DNA from: Candidatus Nitrosopumilus sp.
Lineage (GTDB): Archaea; Thermoproteota; Nitrososphaeria; Nitrososphaerales; Nitrosopumilaceae
Direction of reading: 5' to 3'
Assembly (NCBI GenBank): GCA_018657375.1
Contig: JABHXI010000091.1
Coordinates: 1-19,812 of the forward strand
DNA: 19,812 bases
Shown: one piece after another, positions 7,249 to 13,302 of the stretch
How positions within the stretch are numbered: the first letter of the stretch is position 1
Layout of the letters: every line of letters starts with the position of its first letter
Translations under genes and position numbers: made by a program
The notes under the pieces: model-generated
Told to the model about the DNA's origin: nothing
The model's database searches: none
The model's input: only the letters and a program-made list of their open reading frames with translations

Positions 7249-7372
7249 ATCTAAAAAAAATTGGCAAAAGCGATAGTTAAAGGTTATTCAAATAATCAAA
7301 TAATGTTAAAAAAATACATCAAAAGTTAACTCAAATACGCAAATATAGAGGAATATTTTAAAAAAAAGTATA

Positions 7373-7540
7373 ATGTGCGAATGTTCAAAAACTCACCTGT
7401 ATGAAATTGAATTCAAATTAGACGGAATGACTGTTGTTCCTACTCATAAAAATTGTGGATTCCCATTAGATGAAAAACAAGCAGACAAGTTCCAAAAAGA
7501 ATTAGTAAAATCCTGGGGCTTTGAGCAAGAAGAGAATTAA
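7373..7540 (+). CDS. 55-aa small protein with CxC motif
   Basis: 55 codons, from ATG at 7373 to TAA at 7538-7540, in the gap between the secreted protein and the nucleotidyltransferase-like gene. The N-terminus is MCECSKTHLYEIEF, with a C2-x-C4 pair; a third Cys lies at residue 28 (HKNCGF), next to H25. Two Cys near the start plus a C/H pair at 25-28 could bind one metal ion, but this is not a known finger. The second half is a charged helix ending EQEEN. AATATA at 7341-7346 is a possible box A about 28 bases upstream, consistent with a leaderless start. It is convergent with the Cys-rich gene at 7578-7724. Real gene likely, function unknown. Confidence 0.6.
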   Translation: MCECSKTHLYEIEFKLDGMTVVPTHKNCGFPLDEKQADKFQKELVKSWGFEQEEN

Positions 7541-7577
7541 ATTAAAAAAATAAAAAATTAGATTCTAATAAGCTATT

Positions 7578-7724
7578 CTAGTTCATTTGTGAAACAGCTT
7601 CTTTACAAACGTCAGTTGAACATTTGCAATCTGCGCTGCAAATACAAGCTCCTTGCATTGCACAGTCGCATGAGTATTCTGGGTCGCCGCTATCAGCTTC
7701 GCAACCACATGCTTGATCTACCAT
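7578..7724 (-). CDS. 48-aa Cys-rich metallothionein-like peptide
   Basis: 48 codons from ATG at 7724 (MVDQACGCEADSGD...) to TAG at 7578-7580. Nine of 48 residues are Cys: C6, C8, C19, C21, C27, C29, C33, C35 and C40, eight of them in four CxC pairs. There are no His and almost no aromatic residues, which is the layout of metallothioneins, proteins that bind Zn, Cu or Cd in thiolate clusters. The pairs are spread evenly rather than in a zinc-finger arrangement. Ammonia-oxidising archaea depend heavily on copper, so a copper-buffering role is attractive but is inference. The known bacterial SmtA pattern is not matched, so this is metallothionein-like by composition only. It is convergent with the 55-aa gene, 37 bases away. 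Confidence 0.7.
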   Translation of the reverse strand: MVDQACGCEADSGDPEYSCDCAMQGACICSADCKCSTDVCKEAVSQMN

Positions 7725-7774
7725 GATAACCCAATGATATTACTTGTTTTAAAAGGTTAGTACATAATGCTGAA

Positions 7775-8659
7775 TCAAGTCTTTGAAACTATCTCAAGTA
7801 TGTCATTACATGAAGTTTGAATTGTTTCGACATGTTGTTGAAGAAGGTTAGAGTCAGATTCAATATCAAAAGCAATTTTTAGAATGTGTATTAGATCCTG
7901 TTCCTTGTTTAAATTATCTTTAATTTTAATAAAAGTCTCCTTATTCAGATATACCAAATAAAAATAACAATCAGAAAGCATCGAGTTTTTTAGGAAATAA
8001 TCATATTTTTGTTTAATTAGTTGAGAATGATTATTTTTCTCAACTAAATCAGAAAACCCAATAGTGGATTTTAACATACGTTCAAGTAATGTAGGGGTAG
8101 CCCTTTCAATTCCAATAGTTTCCAAAATACCGGAAATATGATTATTGATAGGACTTTTTTTAAAATTTCGAAGAGAGTTAAGTGTATGTGAAGGACTAGA
8201 TGGACTTTGATTGAAAGAAGATAGAGAATCAGCTAAATAATACGAAGCACACTTTTGCCAGCATGCTGCAAATACATCATTAGTTTGAATTGCATCTTTA
8301 GTTTTTTGACAACAAAAAATAGATTCAATTAAAGAATTTTTTGCAGAGTCAGAAAATAAGGAATCACGTTTTTCAGAAATTGCAGAAAGGAGTATTTTTA
8401 AATTCCAGGAATCATCTTGAAGGACATCTAATTGATCATATTGTAAAAGTTTTTTCGTATTGGTTTCAGATAAGGAAGAATGGTGAATGGTAATTAAATG
8501 GTCATTAAATGCAATAATTTGTTTATCTGAAGAATTTTCATCAAACACCATAAGATCATAATCACAAGAATCAAAGAAACATCCTGTATTTCTACAACCA
8601 CCCAACCCAATAGGGAAATCAGCTAATCCCTGTGCTTCAATAAATTTTTTTAAATCCAT
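7775..8659 (-). CDS. Pol beta-superfamily nucleotidyltransferase-like protein
   Basis: 294 residues from ATG at 8659 (MDLKKFIEAQG); the frame stays open to a TTG at 8692, which I think is less likely. The N-terminus has FPIGLGGCRNTG (from residue 16) followed by CDYDLMVFD (from 32). This is the hG[GS]...Dh[DE]h signature of DNA polymerase beta-type nucleotidyltransferases, with metal-binding D33 and D35. A third acidic residue may come from YDQLDVLQDD. The rest is helical, with a Ser/Pro/Asn-rich linker near residues 145-170 and several Cys (the NTP-domain has four). The substrate is unknown; this superfamily includes kanamycin nucleotidyltransferases, MNT antitoxin partners and tRNA nucleotidyltransferases. 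No HEPN partner gene is adjacent. Confidence 0.62.
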   Translation of the reverse strand: MDLKKFIEAQGLADFPIGLGGCRNTGCFFDSCDYDLMVFDENSSDKQIIAFNDHLITIHHSSLSETNTKKLLQYDQLDVLQDDSWNLKILLSAISEKRDSLFSDSAKNSLIESIFCCQKTKDAIQTNDVFAACWQKCASYYLADSLSSFNQSPSSPSHTLNSLRNFKKSPINNHISGILETIGIERATPTLLERMLKSTIGFSDLVEKNNHSQLIKQKYDYFLKNSMLSDCYFYLVYLNKETFIKIKDNLNKEQDLIHILKIAFDIESDSNLLQQHVETIQTSCNDILEIVSKT

Positions 8660-8740
8660 AATTTCAGATGAATTAGTTTTTCTATAAAGCAATTAAGTCA
8701 TAAATTTTTACAACTTTATTCAAACTCAAAACATTTCCTT

Positions 8741-8746
8741 TAAATT
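8741..8746 (+). promoter_or_regulatory. Box A (TATA) of tRNA-Glu
   Basis: TTTAAA centred about 26 bases before the first base of the tRNA, the spacing expected for an archaeal TATA box with transcription starting at or just before the tRNA. Confidence 0.6.
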
Positions 8747-8769
8747 AAGACGGAGTAGTTTTTCATCAA

Positions 8770-8844
8770 GCTCCTATAGTGTAGTCCGGTTAAGCATTTT
8801 GGCTTCTCAAGCCAAAGACTCGGGTTCGAATCCCGATGGGAGCA
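8770..8844 (+). tRNA. tRNA-Glu (anticodon CTC)
   Basis: A complete cloverleaf of 75 bases. The acceptor stem GCTCCTA pairs with TGGGAGC (one T-G pair), and the anticodon stem TTGGC/GCCAA encloses the loop TTCTCAA with CTC at positions 34-36. The T arm CGGGTTCGAATCCCG is canonical. The discriminator is A at 8844; no CCA is encoded. No intron is seen. A T5 run follows at 8845-8849. Confidence 0.95.
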
Positions 8845-8849
8845 TTTTT
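8845..8849 (+). terminator. T-tract after tRNA-Glu
   Basis: TTTTT immediately after the discriminator base; T-tracts are sufficient termination signals for archaeal RNA polymerase. Confidence 0.5.
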
Positions 8850-8900
8850 AGATAATTTGCAAGTTATTGGCTTAAATATTAAAATCACAGATCATACAGT

Positions 8901-9557
8901 ATGGGTCTAAAGGACATCAATCTCAAAGAAGAGTATCGTTCGGATGTAGATGATATTATTGCAGAATTCTTCTTCCCTTGCTTGAGTAATTGTATCGAGT
9001 ATGACAGATGTGTAAACTATCTATCAATTCAAACACTAGCCACAATATCAATGGCTTGTGATAATTTTAATTCAGGTAAAGCAAAATTACGAATGATAAC
9101 AGGGCACAGATTCAAGATAGAAGATCTTAATTTATTGACAAAATTATTTTCTGAAAAATTTACAAAATCATTTGAAGGTAAATTCATAAAAAATAGTAAA
9201 ATTCAGAAATTACAGGACATAGTAAACAATGGACAAATTGAATTAAAAATTGCAATTCCAAATTCAGAACAAGTGACAGACGCATTCTCAGAAAGAATTG
9301 GAATTTTTAAAGATGACAAAGACGAACAAGTTGCATTTACAGGAACTTCAAAAGAATCATTTTCAAGTGAAACGAGAGATTTTGAGTCAGTGGACGTCTT
9401 TACATCATGGGACGACAAAACAAGAGTTGAAAGAAAAATGTTAGATTTTGAGAAGTTGTGGAAAAATAAAACAAAGTATGTGGATGTTTGTGATTTTACG
9501 TATGCAGAAGAAAACAATCTTTTAAAATATTCATCAAAGTGGGTAACACATGTTTAA
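8901..9557 (+). CDS. Stand-alone phospholipase-D-like domain with altered HxK
   Basis: 218 residues matching the PLD-like N-terminal domain usually fused in front of DEAD/SNF2-type helicases. The pattern Y-DRCVNYLSIQTLAT (34-47) corresponds to the family's YDRAVGYFSS block. GKAKLRMITG (59-68) corresponds to the GGKIRLI strand, VAFTGTSKESFSS (144-156) to the FSGS-NET block, and ESVDVFTSWDD to its closing strand. In the family a HEKIGIF-type segment supplies the catalytic His and Lys; here it reads SERIGIF (130-136), so both are replaced, and the domain is probably a nucleic-acid-binding rather than cleaving unit. No helicase follows. Its stop overlaps that of the convergent endonuclease gene. 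The domain call rests on remembered family patterns. Confidence 0.62.
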   Translation: MGLKDINLKEEYRSDVDDIIAEFFFPCLSNCIEYDRCVNYLSIQTLATISMACDNFNSGKAKLRMITGHRFKIEDLNLLTKLFSEKFTKSFEGKFIKNSKIQKLQDIVNNGQIELKIAIPNSEQVTDAFSERIGIFKDDKDEQVAFTGTSKESFSSETRDFESVDVFTSWDDKTRVERKMLDFEKLWKNKTKYVDVCDFTYAEENNLLKYSSKWVTHV

Positions 9558-10117
9558 AATTTGAAAGAATCTTCTAATCTTGATTTATTTTCAAAAAAAT
9601 TCATTTTGTTAATTTTATAATAAATCACTTCTCCGCGTCTTTCAATTACCGCAATGATAGGCTCTTTTCCCATTTGGGTTATTTCATCAATTTTTTTTTG
9701 TAGGACACTCATCTTCTCTTGTTGACCTTCATTGAGACCAAAAATCAGAAATTTTGCACCTTTCTCACCAAAATGACCGCGCTCATAAACTCTAAAATCA
9801 GAACCGAATCCAAAACCATCTTTTACAACGTATCCCCTAGTTTTCAAATCACGAAATATCAAAAACTTTGTAAGAATTTCAGAATTTGTTTTTTGACAAA
9901 CACTCATGTAAGTGTCAAAACTAATTTGAGTTTTGTTTTTCTTTAAAATTAATTTATTGGTATATAGCAAATACAGGGTTTCAAATTGTTTGAGAAGTAA
10001 TTTTTGCTTTTGAATTTCGCCATATCCCTTTTCCTCAAGATCACGGATCATATTCTTGTTGGAAATATAGACCTGATCTAAAATTAGATCACCACTAACT
10101 TCAGGTGTTTCATCCAT
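9554..10117 (-). CDS. endA: tRNA-splicing endonuclease, catalytic-type subunit
   Basis: 187 residues from ATG at 10117 (MDETPEVSGD); ATG at 10153 would add twelve hydrophobic-looking residues and is less likely. The C-terminal half has the family's signature: FLIFRDLKTRGYVVKDG (85-101), FGSDFRVYERG (104-114) with the catalytic Tyr111, and GEVIYYKI (162-169) with Lys168. The enzyme cuts the bulge-helix-bulge at intron borders of archaeal tRNAs. The general-acid His, expected just before the FLI strand (position 120 by alignment with the family), is Gly here. H115 lies five residues earlier and might stand in. The single-domain length fits a homotetramer or one chain of a heterotetramer. Confidence 0.82.
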   Translation of the reverse strand: MDETPEVSGDLILDQVYISNKNMIRDLEEKGYGEIQKQKLLLKQFETLYLLYTNKLILKKNKTQISFDTYMSVCQKTNSEILTKFLIFRDLKTRGYVVKDGFGFGSDFRVYERGHFGEKGAKFLIFGLNEGQQEKMSVLQKKIDEITQMGKEPIIAVIERRGEVIYYKINKMNFFENKSRLEDSFKF

Positions 10118-10215
10118 AATGAACAGAAAAATGTTAGATTTCCATATAAGCATTGGAAATTAGGTCCAGATAGTTACTAACCGTTAAAATATGGGAGTTC
10201 ACGGTTGAGATTATC

Positions 10216-10725
10216 ATGCATGGTGCAAATTACAGATATGGACGAGGTCAAGTATTCACAAGAAAGGAATACATCAAAGGTAAGCCACAAATTAAAATTG
10301 CAAAATTTCAAGGAGGTAAAAGAGCAACTTACGAGTATTGTGTTCAACTATTACTAAAAGAAAAACTTCAGATTAGACATATGGCAATTGAATCAACTAG
10401 ACTAGCAGCAAACAAAACACTAGAAAAAACAACTGGTGAATCAGGCTATTATTCAAGACTTAGAATTTACCCACATAATCTATTAAGAGAAAATAAACAA
10501 ATTGCCACTGCAGGTGCAGATAGAGTTTCAGAAGGAATGAGAAGATCATGGGGCAAAGCAACCAGTCTAGGTGCAAGAATCAAACAAGAGCAATGTATAA
10601 TGGAATTATATGTTAACGGAGAAGCACATCTAGGAGCAGCAAAAAAAGCACTTCATGGAGCATGTGTGAAATTACCAGGAACACCATTAATCAAAGTGAT
10701 TGAATGGAATAAAGCATCACCATAG
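10216..10725 (+). CDS. rpl10e: Large-subunit ribosomal protein L10e (uL16)
   Basis: 169 residues, the usual archaeal L10e length. Diagnostic segments include RGQVFTRKEYIKGKPQIKIAKFQGG near the start, YYSRLRIYPHNLLRENK in the middle (the conserved R-YPHN-LRENK block) and TAGADRVSEGMRRSWGKATS, which is the loop reaching the peptidyl-transferase region. The C-terminal ALHGACVKLPGTPLIKVIEW is also typical. It is part of the 50S subunit and contacts 23S rRNA near the tRNA acceptor ends. A box-A-like TTAAAATAT lies near 10184-10192, about 25-30 bases upstream. The last nine bases overlap the stop end of an opposing small gene. Confidence 0.96.
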   Translation: MHGANYRYGRGQVFTRKEYIKGKPQIKIAKFQGGKRATYEYCVQLLLKEKLQIRHMAIESTRLAANKTLEKTTGESGYYSRLRIYPHNLLRENKQIATAGADRVSEGMRRSWGKATSLGARIKQEQCIMELYVNGEAHLGAAKKALHGACVKLPGTPLIKVIEWNKASP

Positions 10726-10980
10726 ATGTTCTAAATCAGGTTTCTTATTTTCAATAAATTTTAAAAAGTCTTCAAATTCTTTTTTTGTAGGATCTCGTTT
10801 GAGAATTCTTTTACTTTGATAGAAAAATGTATTGTATAATCTGCCAACTACAATCCCTAGTGCAAAAGATTTGGAACTGTCAATAGTTGAAAGTAATTTA
10901 ATTAATTCTTTAATGTCATCCTGGTTTGAAATACTATCCTGAATTTTTTGCTCAATTTTCTGTAAAAGGAGATCATCCAT
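10717..10980 (-). CDS. 87-aa helical protein, unknown
   Basis: 87 residues, predicted all-helical and acidic/basic mixed. LLLQKIEQKIQDSISNQDDIKELIKLLSTIDSS forms a first amphipathic pair, SKSFALGIVVGRLYNTFFYQSKRIL a central helix with Gly-rich face, and DPTKKEFEDFLKFIENKKPDLEHLW the end. No cysteine, signal peptide or membrane span. The start is ATG at 10980; TTTTTAAG on the minus strand (about 11001-11008) sits about 25 bases upstream, a good box A for a leaderless transcript. The stop end overlaps L10e by nine bases, head-to-tail convergent. I know similar short helical proteins as thaumarchaeal conserved hypotheticals; no function. Confidence 0.65.
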   Translation of the reverse strand: MDDLLLQKIEQKIQDSISNQDDIKELIKLLSTIDSSKSFALGIVVGRLYNTFFYQSKRILKRDPTKKEFEDFLKFIENKKPDLEHLW

Positions 10981-11000
10981 GAATAATCATTTCAATTAAA

Positions 11001-11018
11001 GCTTAAAAACGCTTAAAT
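11001..11018. promoter_or_regulatory. Back-to-back box A elements of the 87-aa gene and tRNA-Gly
   Basis: GCTTAAA occurs twice, at 11001-11007 and 11011-11017. The first, read on the minus strand as TTTTTAAGC, lies about 25 bases before the 87-aa gene. The second (CTTAAAT) lies about 30 bases before tRNA-Gly at 11045. They look like divergent TATA boxes. Confidence 0.5.
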
Positions 11019-11044
11019 CTGCAAATCCAACCCTTCGTATTGTT

Positions 11045-11121
11045 GCAGTTATAGTACAGTCTGGTTAGTACTCGTGCTTGCCAAGTACGTGACCCGGGTT
11101 CAAATCCCGGTAACTGCACCA
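11045..11121 (+). tRNA. tRNA-Gly (anticodon GCC) with encoded CCA
   Basis: Acceptor stem GCAGTTA pairs perfectly with TAACTGC. The anticodon stem CGTGC/GTACG (one G-T) encloses TTGCCAA with GCC at the anticodon. The T arm is CCGGGTTCAAATCCCGG. The discriminator is A at 11118 and the following CCA (11119-11121) matches an encoded 3' end; it may be coincidental, since the tRNA-Glu in this window has none. No intron. The 3' end overlaps, on the other strand, the C-terminal codons of the gene at 11100-11552. Confidence 0.95.
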
Positions 11122-11552
11122 TCTAAATCATTTTTAGGTATTAAACCAGTTTTTATAATTTCAAGTGCATCATGTGCTTTTTCAGGCCGAGGTAATTGAA
11201 TCGCAATCACATTATCTTGTCCGTATGTTGATTCGGGGGAATTAAGCACAAGCATAGATGTATTTGCTAAAACTTCAAAGAATTTTAGATCAGTTTTTGC
11301 ATTGATAAGGAATTTTTCAGAAACATTACCTACTGAAAAGGTCAAAACAATCTCAACAAAGACATTTCCCAATCCATCTTGAAGAATGTTAAGGTCGGTG
11401 TTAACAGAAAAAGGTTGACCTTCAATTTTGGCTCTAATTAATCCATATTTTTTTTCTTCAATTATTATACAAGGGGTTTCTTTGCCTTCAAAATCAAAAG
11501 TAGTAATTCCATCATGAACAGCATCTAACATTTTTTGTAATTCATCAGACAT
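11100..11552 (-). CDS. Unknown 150-aa protein coupled to the antiporter
   Basis: 150 residues from ATG at 11552 (MSDELQKMLDAVHDG). The frame is open further upstream, but this ATG lies inside the end of the antiporter gene, giving an 8-base overlap that implies translational coupling. The protein is alpha/beta: an N-terminal helix, then strands TPCIIIEEKKYGLIRAKI, PFSVNTDLNIL, VFVEIVLTFSVG and KFLINAKTDL, a helix FFEVLANTSML, and NVIAIQLPRPEKA-type segments. No membrane span or signal is visible. Its last codons (DGAVTGI, stop TGA) lie antisense to the T arm and acceptor stem of tRNA-Gly. Function unknown; a cytoplasmic partner of the antiporter is possible from position alone. Confidence 0.68.
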   Translation of the reverse strand: MSDELQKMLDAVHDGITTFDFEGKETPCIIIEEKKYGLIRAKIEGQPFSVNTDLNILQDGLGNVFVEIVLTFSVGNVSEKFLINAKTDLKFFEVLANTSMLVLNSPESTYGQDNVIAIQLPRPEKAHDALEIIKTGLIPKNDLDGAVTGI

Positions 11553-12873
11553 CTTCTTTTTCCTCCAATGCAGGTACAATTTTGTCACTGGCTTTCATTA
11601 AAAATGGAGAAATGAAAGCAGTGATAATTGAAATTATGCCAACCAACGGAAACAAAAATGCACTAACTGCACCAATATCAACTCCAACTTTAACAATTAC
11701 AATAGAGAATTCACCACGGGGAGCTGCCAAGGTGAATGCAGAACGAAGTGCCTTTCCACGTTTTTGTCTGAAAATAAAATTACCCAGCATGTTACCACCA
11801 AATTTCATACCAGTGGCAACTGCAATCAAAGCAACTGCAATGAACATGTAATTTTCAAGTTGTGAAACATCCATCAATGCGCCAACAGAGATGAAGAATA
11901 TTGCCACAAACATGTCTTTGATAGGACTTGAAAGTAATTTTGCAACTTCGGCTGATTTTGACTCTGCGACTAACACGCCAGCTAAAAATGCACCTATGGC
12001 TACAGACAATCCTACAATATTTGCAAGTAAGGCATAACCAAAACAGAGTCCAAGAACACTCATTAGTAAAATTTCACGATTTTCTGCAGCTGCGACTCTA
12101 TCAATTAGGGGAGGGATAACACGGGTTCCAACAGTAAATGTTCCTATGATAAGGCCGGCTGCGACTAACACGATTACGACAATGGATTCCAAAGATACAG
12201 ATCCCACCAAAGCAACGGATTGTAATGTAGAAATTAAAATTACAGCTATAATATCCTCTACAATCAAAATACCCAAAACAAGAGTAGAAGATCCTTTTTT
12301 AATTTTCCCCATCTCTTCTAAAAGTTTGACAATAATAGCAGTACTGGAAATGGATAAAGCCGCAGAAATAAACAACGCGTCCATAAATTCTAGACCTAGT
12401 GCAGTTGAAGTGTAAAACAAAACGCCCAGTGTAGAAAACAATCCAATAGAACCTACGCCAACGGATACACGTCCAACTGATTTGATTTTAGCATAGGGAA
12501 ATTCAATACCAATTACAAATAGCAACAAGATAACGCCAATTTCAGCAAAAAGATTCAGTGCAGAAATATCAGATAAAATACCAACAGCATTCAACGAATC
12601 AGCAGAAGAACCACCTTCAGGCAAAATCCAAGTCCAAAGAGGAGATAATGGACCAATAAGCATACCAGCAAAAAGATATCCGATAATCAAAGGTTGTTTA
12701 ATTTTAAAAAATGCAAGAGTAACAATAGAACCAATAATCATGATAAAAGCTAAATCAGTTACAAAGCTCGTGTGAGTAAGTTCAGGAGTTATTTGTTCAA
12801 TCAAAGTGTGGACAGTAGTATCCAGAGAGTTTTGAATTACAGTAGAATCTATTTGAAATGGAAGATTTTGCAT
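11545..12873 (-). CDS. Cation:proton antiporter, Kef/CPA2 type
   Basis: 442 residues from ATG at 12873 (MQNLPFQIDS); a TTG at 12888 would add five. About twelve hydrophobic spans from residue 39 on. Family landmarks: IKQPLIIGYLFAGMLIGP (58-75), LLLFVIGIEF (116-125), ALSISSTAIIVKLLEE (172-187) and ILIVEDIIAVIL (202-213). E206-D207 occupy the position of the ion-binding acidic pair. AFLAGVLVAESK then precedes the second half. The C-terminal TrkA-N/RCK domain of true KefB/KefC is absent; the protein ends soon after the last span with EEKEDV. It probably exchanges Na+ or K+ for protons for pH and salt homeostasis. The downstream 150-aa gene overlaps it. Confidence 0.88.
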   Translation of the reverse strand: MQNLPFQIDSTVIQNSLDTTVHTLIEQITPELTHTSFVTDLAFIMIIGSIVTLAFFKIKQPLIIGYLFAGMLIGPLSPLWTWILPEGGSSADSLNAVGILSDISALNLFAEIGVILLLFVIGIEFPYAKIKSVGRVSVGVGSIGLFSTLGVLFYTSTALGLEFMDALFISAALSISSTAIIVKLLEEMGKIKKGSSTLVLGILIVEDIIAVILISTLQSVALVGSVSLESIVVIVLVAAGLIIGTFTVGTRVIPPLIDRVAAAENREILLMSVLGLCFGYALLANIVGLSVAIGAFLAGVLVAESKSAEVAKLLSSPIKDMFVAIFFISVGALMDVSQLENYMFIAVALIAVATGMKFGGNMLGNFIFRQKRGKALRSAFTLAAPRGEFSIVIVKVGVDIGAVSAFLFPLVGIISIITAFISPFLMKASDKIVPALEEKEDV

Positions 12874-13007
12874 ACTATCGATTAACAATTTTCATTAAAA
12901 ATGATTACGCAACATGGATTTAAAAATGAAATTAGTAAAAATATTCAAAAAAAAGATGATCAAATGATTATCAGTTTGAAACTTCTTTATGCCTAATAAT
13001 CTCAGTC

Positions 13008-13079
13008 TAAGTGCAGAGTGATGAGTAGGTCAGCTGATTCAAATGAAGAGATATGACCTGGGGTAACTGACTGCATTTA
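13008..13079 (+). ncRNA. Box C/D-type small RNA (kink-turn RNA), predicted
   Basis: Ordered boxes: C GTGATGA (13018-13024), D' CTGA (13034-13037), C' ATGAAGA (13043-13049) and D CTGA (13067-13070). They are framed by a 9-bp terminal helix, 13008-13016 with 13071-13079 (one G-U pair), ending next to boxes C and D as expected for a kink-turn bound by L7Ae. The D'-C' gap is 5 bases, normal for archaeal C/D RNAs that guide 2'-O-methylation. The spacers are 9 and 17-18 bases, unlike the usual 12, and contain AGGTCA (13027-13032) complementary to TGACCT (13054-13059), so the RNA may be a rod with an inner helix. A CTTTATG sequence near 12985-12991 could be its box A. No transcript evidence. Confidence 0.62.
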
Positions 13080-13080
13080 T

Positions 13081-13098
13081 GGTTACATCATGATAACC
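13081..13098 (+). other. Small hairpin after the C/D-like RNA
   Basis: GGTTA at 13081-13085 pairs with TAACC at 13094-13098 around an 8-base loop. It directly follows the C/D-like RNA and could be its 3' processing or termination element, although no T-tract follows. Confidence 0.3.
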
Positions 13099-13104
13099 TA
13101 ATCA

Positions 13105-13130
13105 TTAATAGTACGGTACCGTACAGTACT
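13105..13130 (+). promoter_or_regulatory. Box A plus GTACN x4 palindrome before the C2H2-like gene
   Basis: TTAATA at 13105-13110 is a box A about 25 bases before the ATG at 13133. Next comes GTAC at 13111, 13116, 13121 and 13126, exactly every five bases; the first 14 bases (13111-13124) are a perfect palindrome. Lying between box A and start codon, it is placed like an operator that would block transcription initiation. Confidence 0.5.
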
Positions 13131-13132
13131 AT

Positions 13133-13240
13133 ATGATTCAATGCGAATATTGTCCAAGAGGATTCATAGAAACAACAACAGGTCTGGCTGAGAAGACATT
13201 TCATGAACTACTTCATGAACCAGAAGTTGTAAACAAGTGA
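13133..13240 (+). CDS. 35-aa C2H2-like zinc-finger mini-protein
   Basis: 35 codons from ATG at 13133 to TGA at 13238-13240. The sequence begins MIQCEYCPRGF and later has TFHELLHEPE, so C4, C7, H24 and H28 form a C-x2-C-x16-H-x3-H set. The classical finger has about 12 residues between the pairs, so the loop here is longer, but the CPRGF and HxxxH halves are typical of the small single-finger proteins found in haloarchaea and Thaumarchaeota. Such proteins may bind DNA, RNA or proteins. The start codon follows a GTAC repeat and box A (13105-13130) with leaderless spacing, suggesting it could regulate itself. T-rich terminators follow. Confidence 0.6.
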   Translation: MIQCEYCPRGFIETTTGLAEKTFHELLHEPEVVNK

Positions 13241-13249
13241 CTCTTTACA

Positions 13250-13276
13250 TTTTTTATTTTACACCTAACTTTTTTT
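13250..13276 (+). terminator. T-rich termination region
   Basis: Runs T6 (13250-13255), T4 (13257-13260) and T7 (13270-13276) directly after the 35-aa gene, typical of archaeal T-tract termination. Confidence 0.5.
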
Positions 13277-13302
13277 ATTATTAGTTTCTTAATTCAAGTA
13301 AG

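Noticed and set aside
7249..7372. Possible CRISPR or phage remnants in the 7.3 kb gap
   Set aside because: No repeats and no spacers; only promoter-like AT-rich sequence between two divergent genes.
8901..9557. A defence island around the PLD-like gene
   Set aside because: Neighbours are a tRNA, a tRNA endonuclease and L10e; no nuclease, helicase or methylase is adjacent.
12901..12996. 31-codon frame MITQHGF... upstream of the C/D-like RNA
   Set aside because: Low-complexity Lys/Asn/Ile content, no ribosome site, and it overlaps the putative box A of the RNA; most likely chance in AT-rich DNA.
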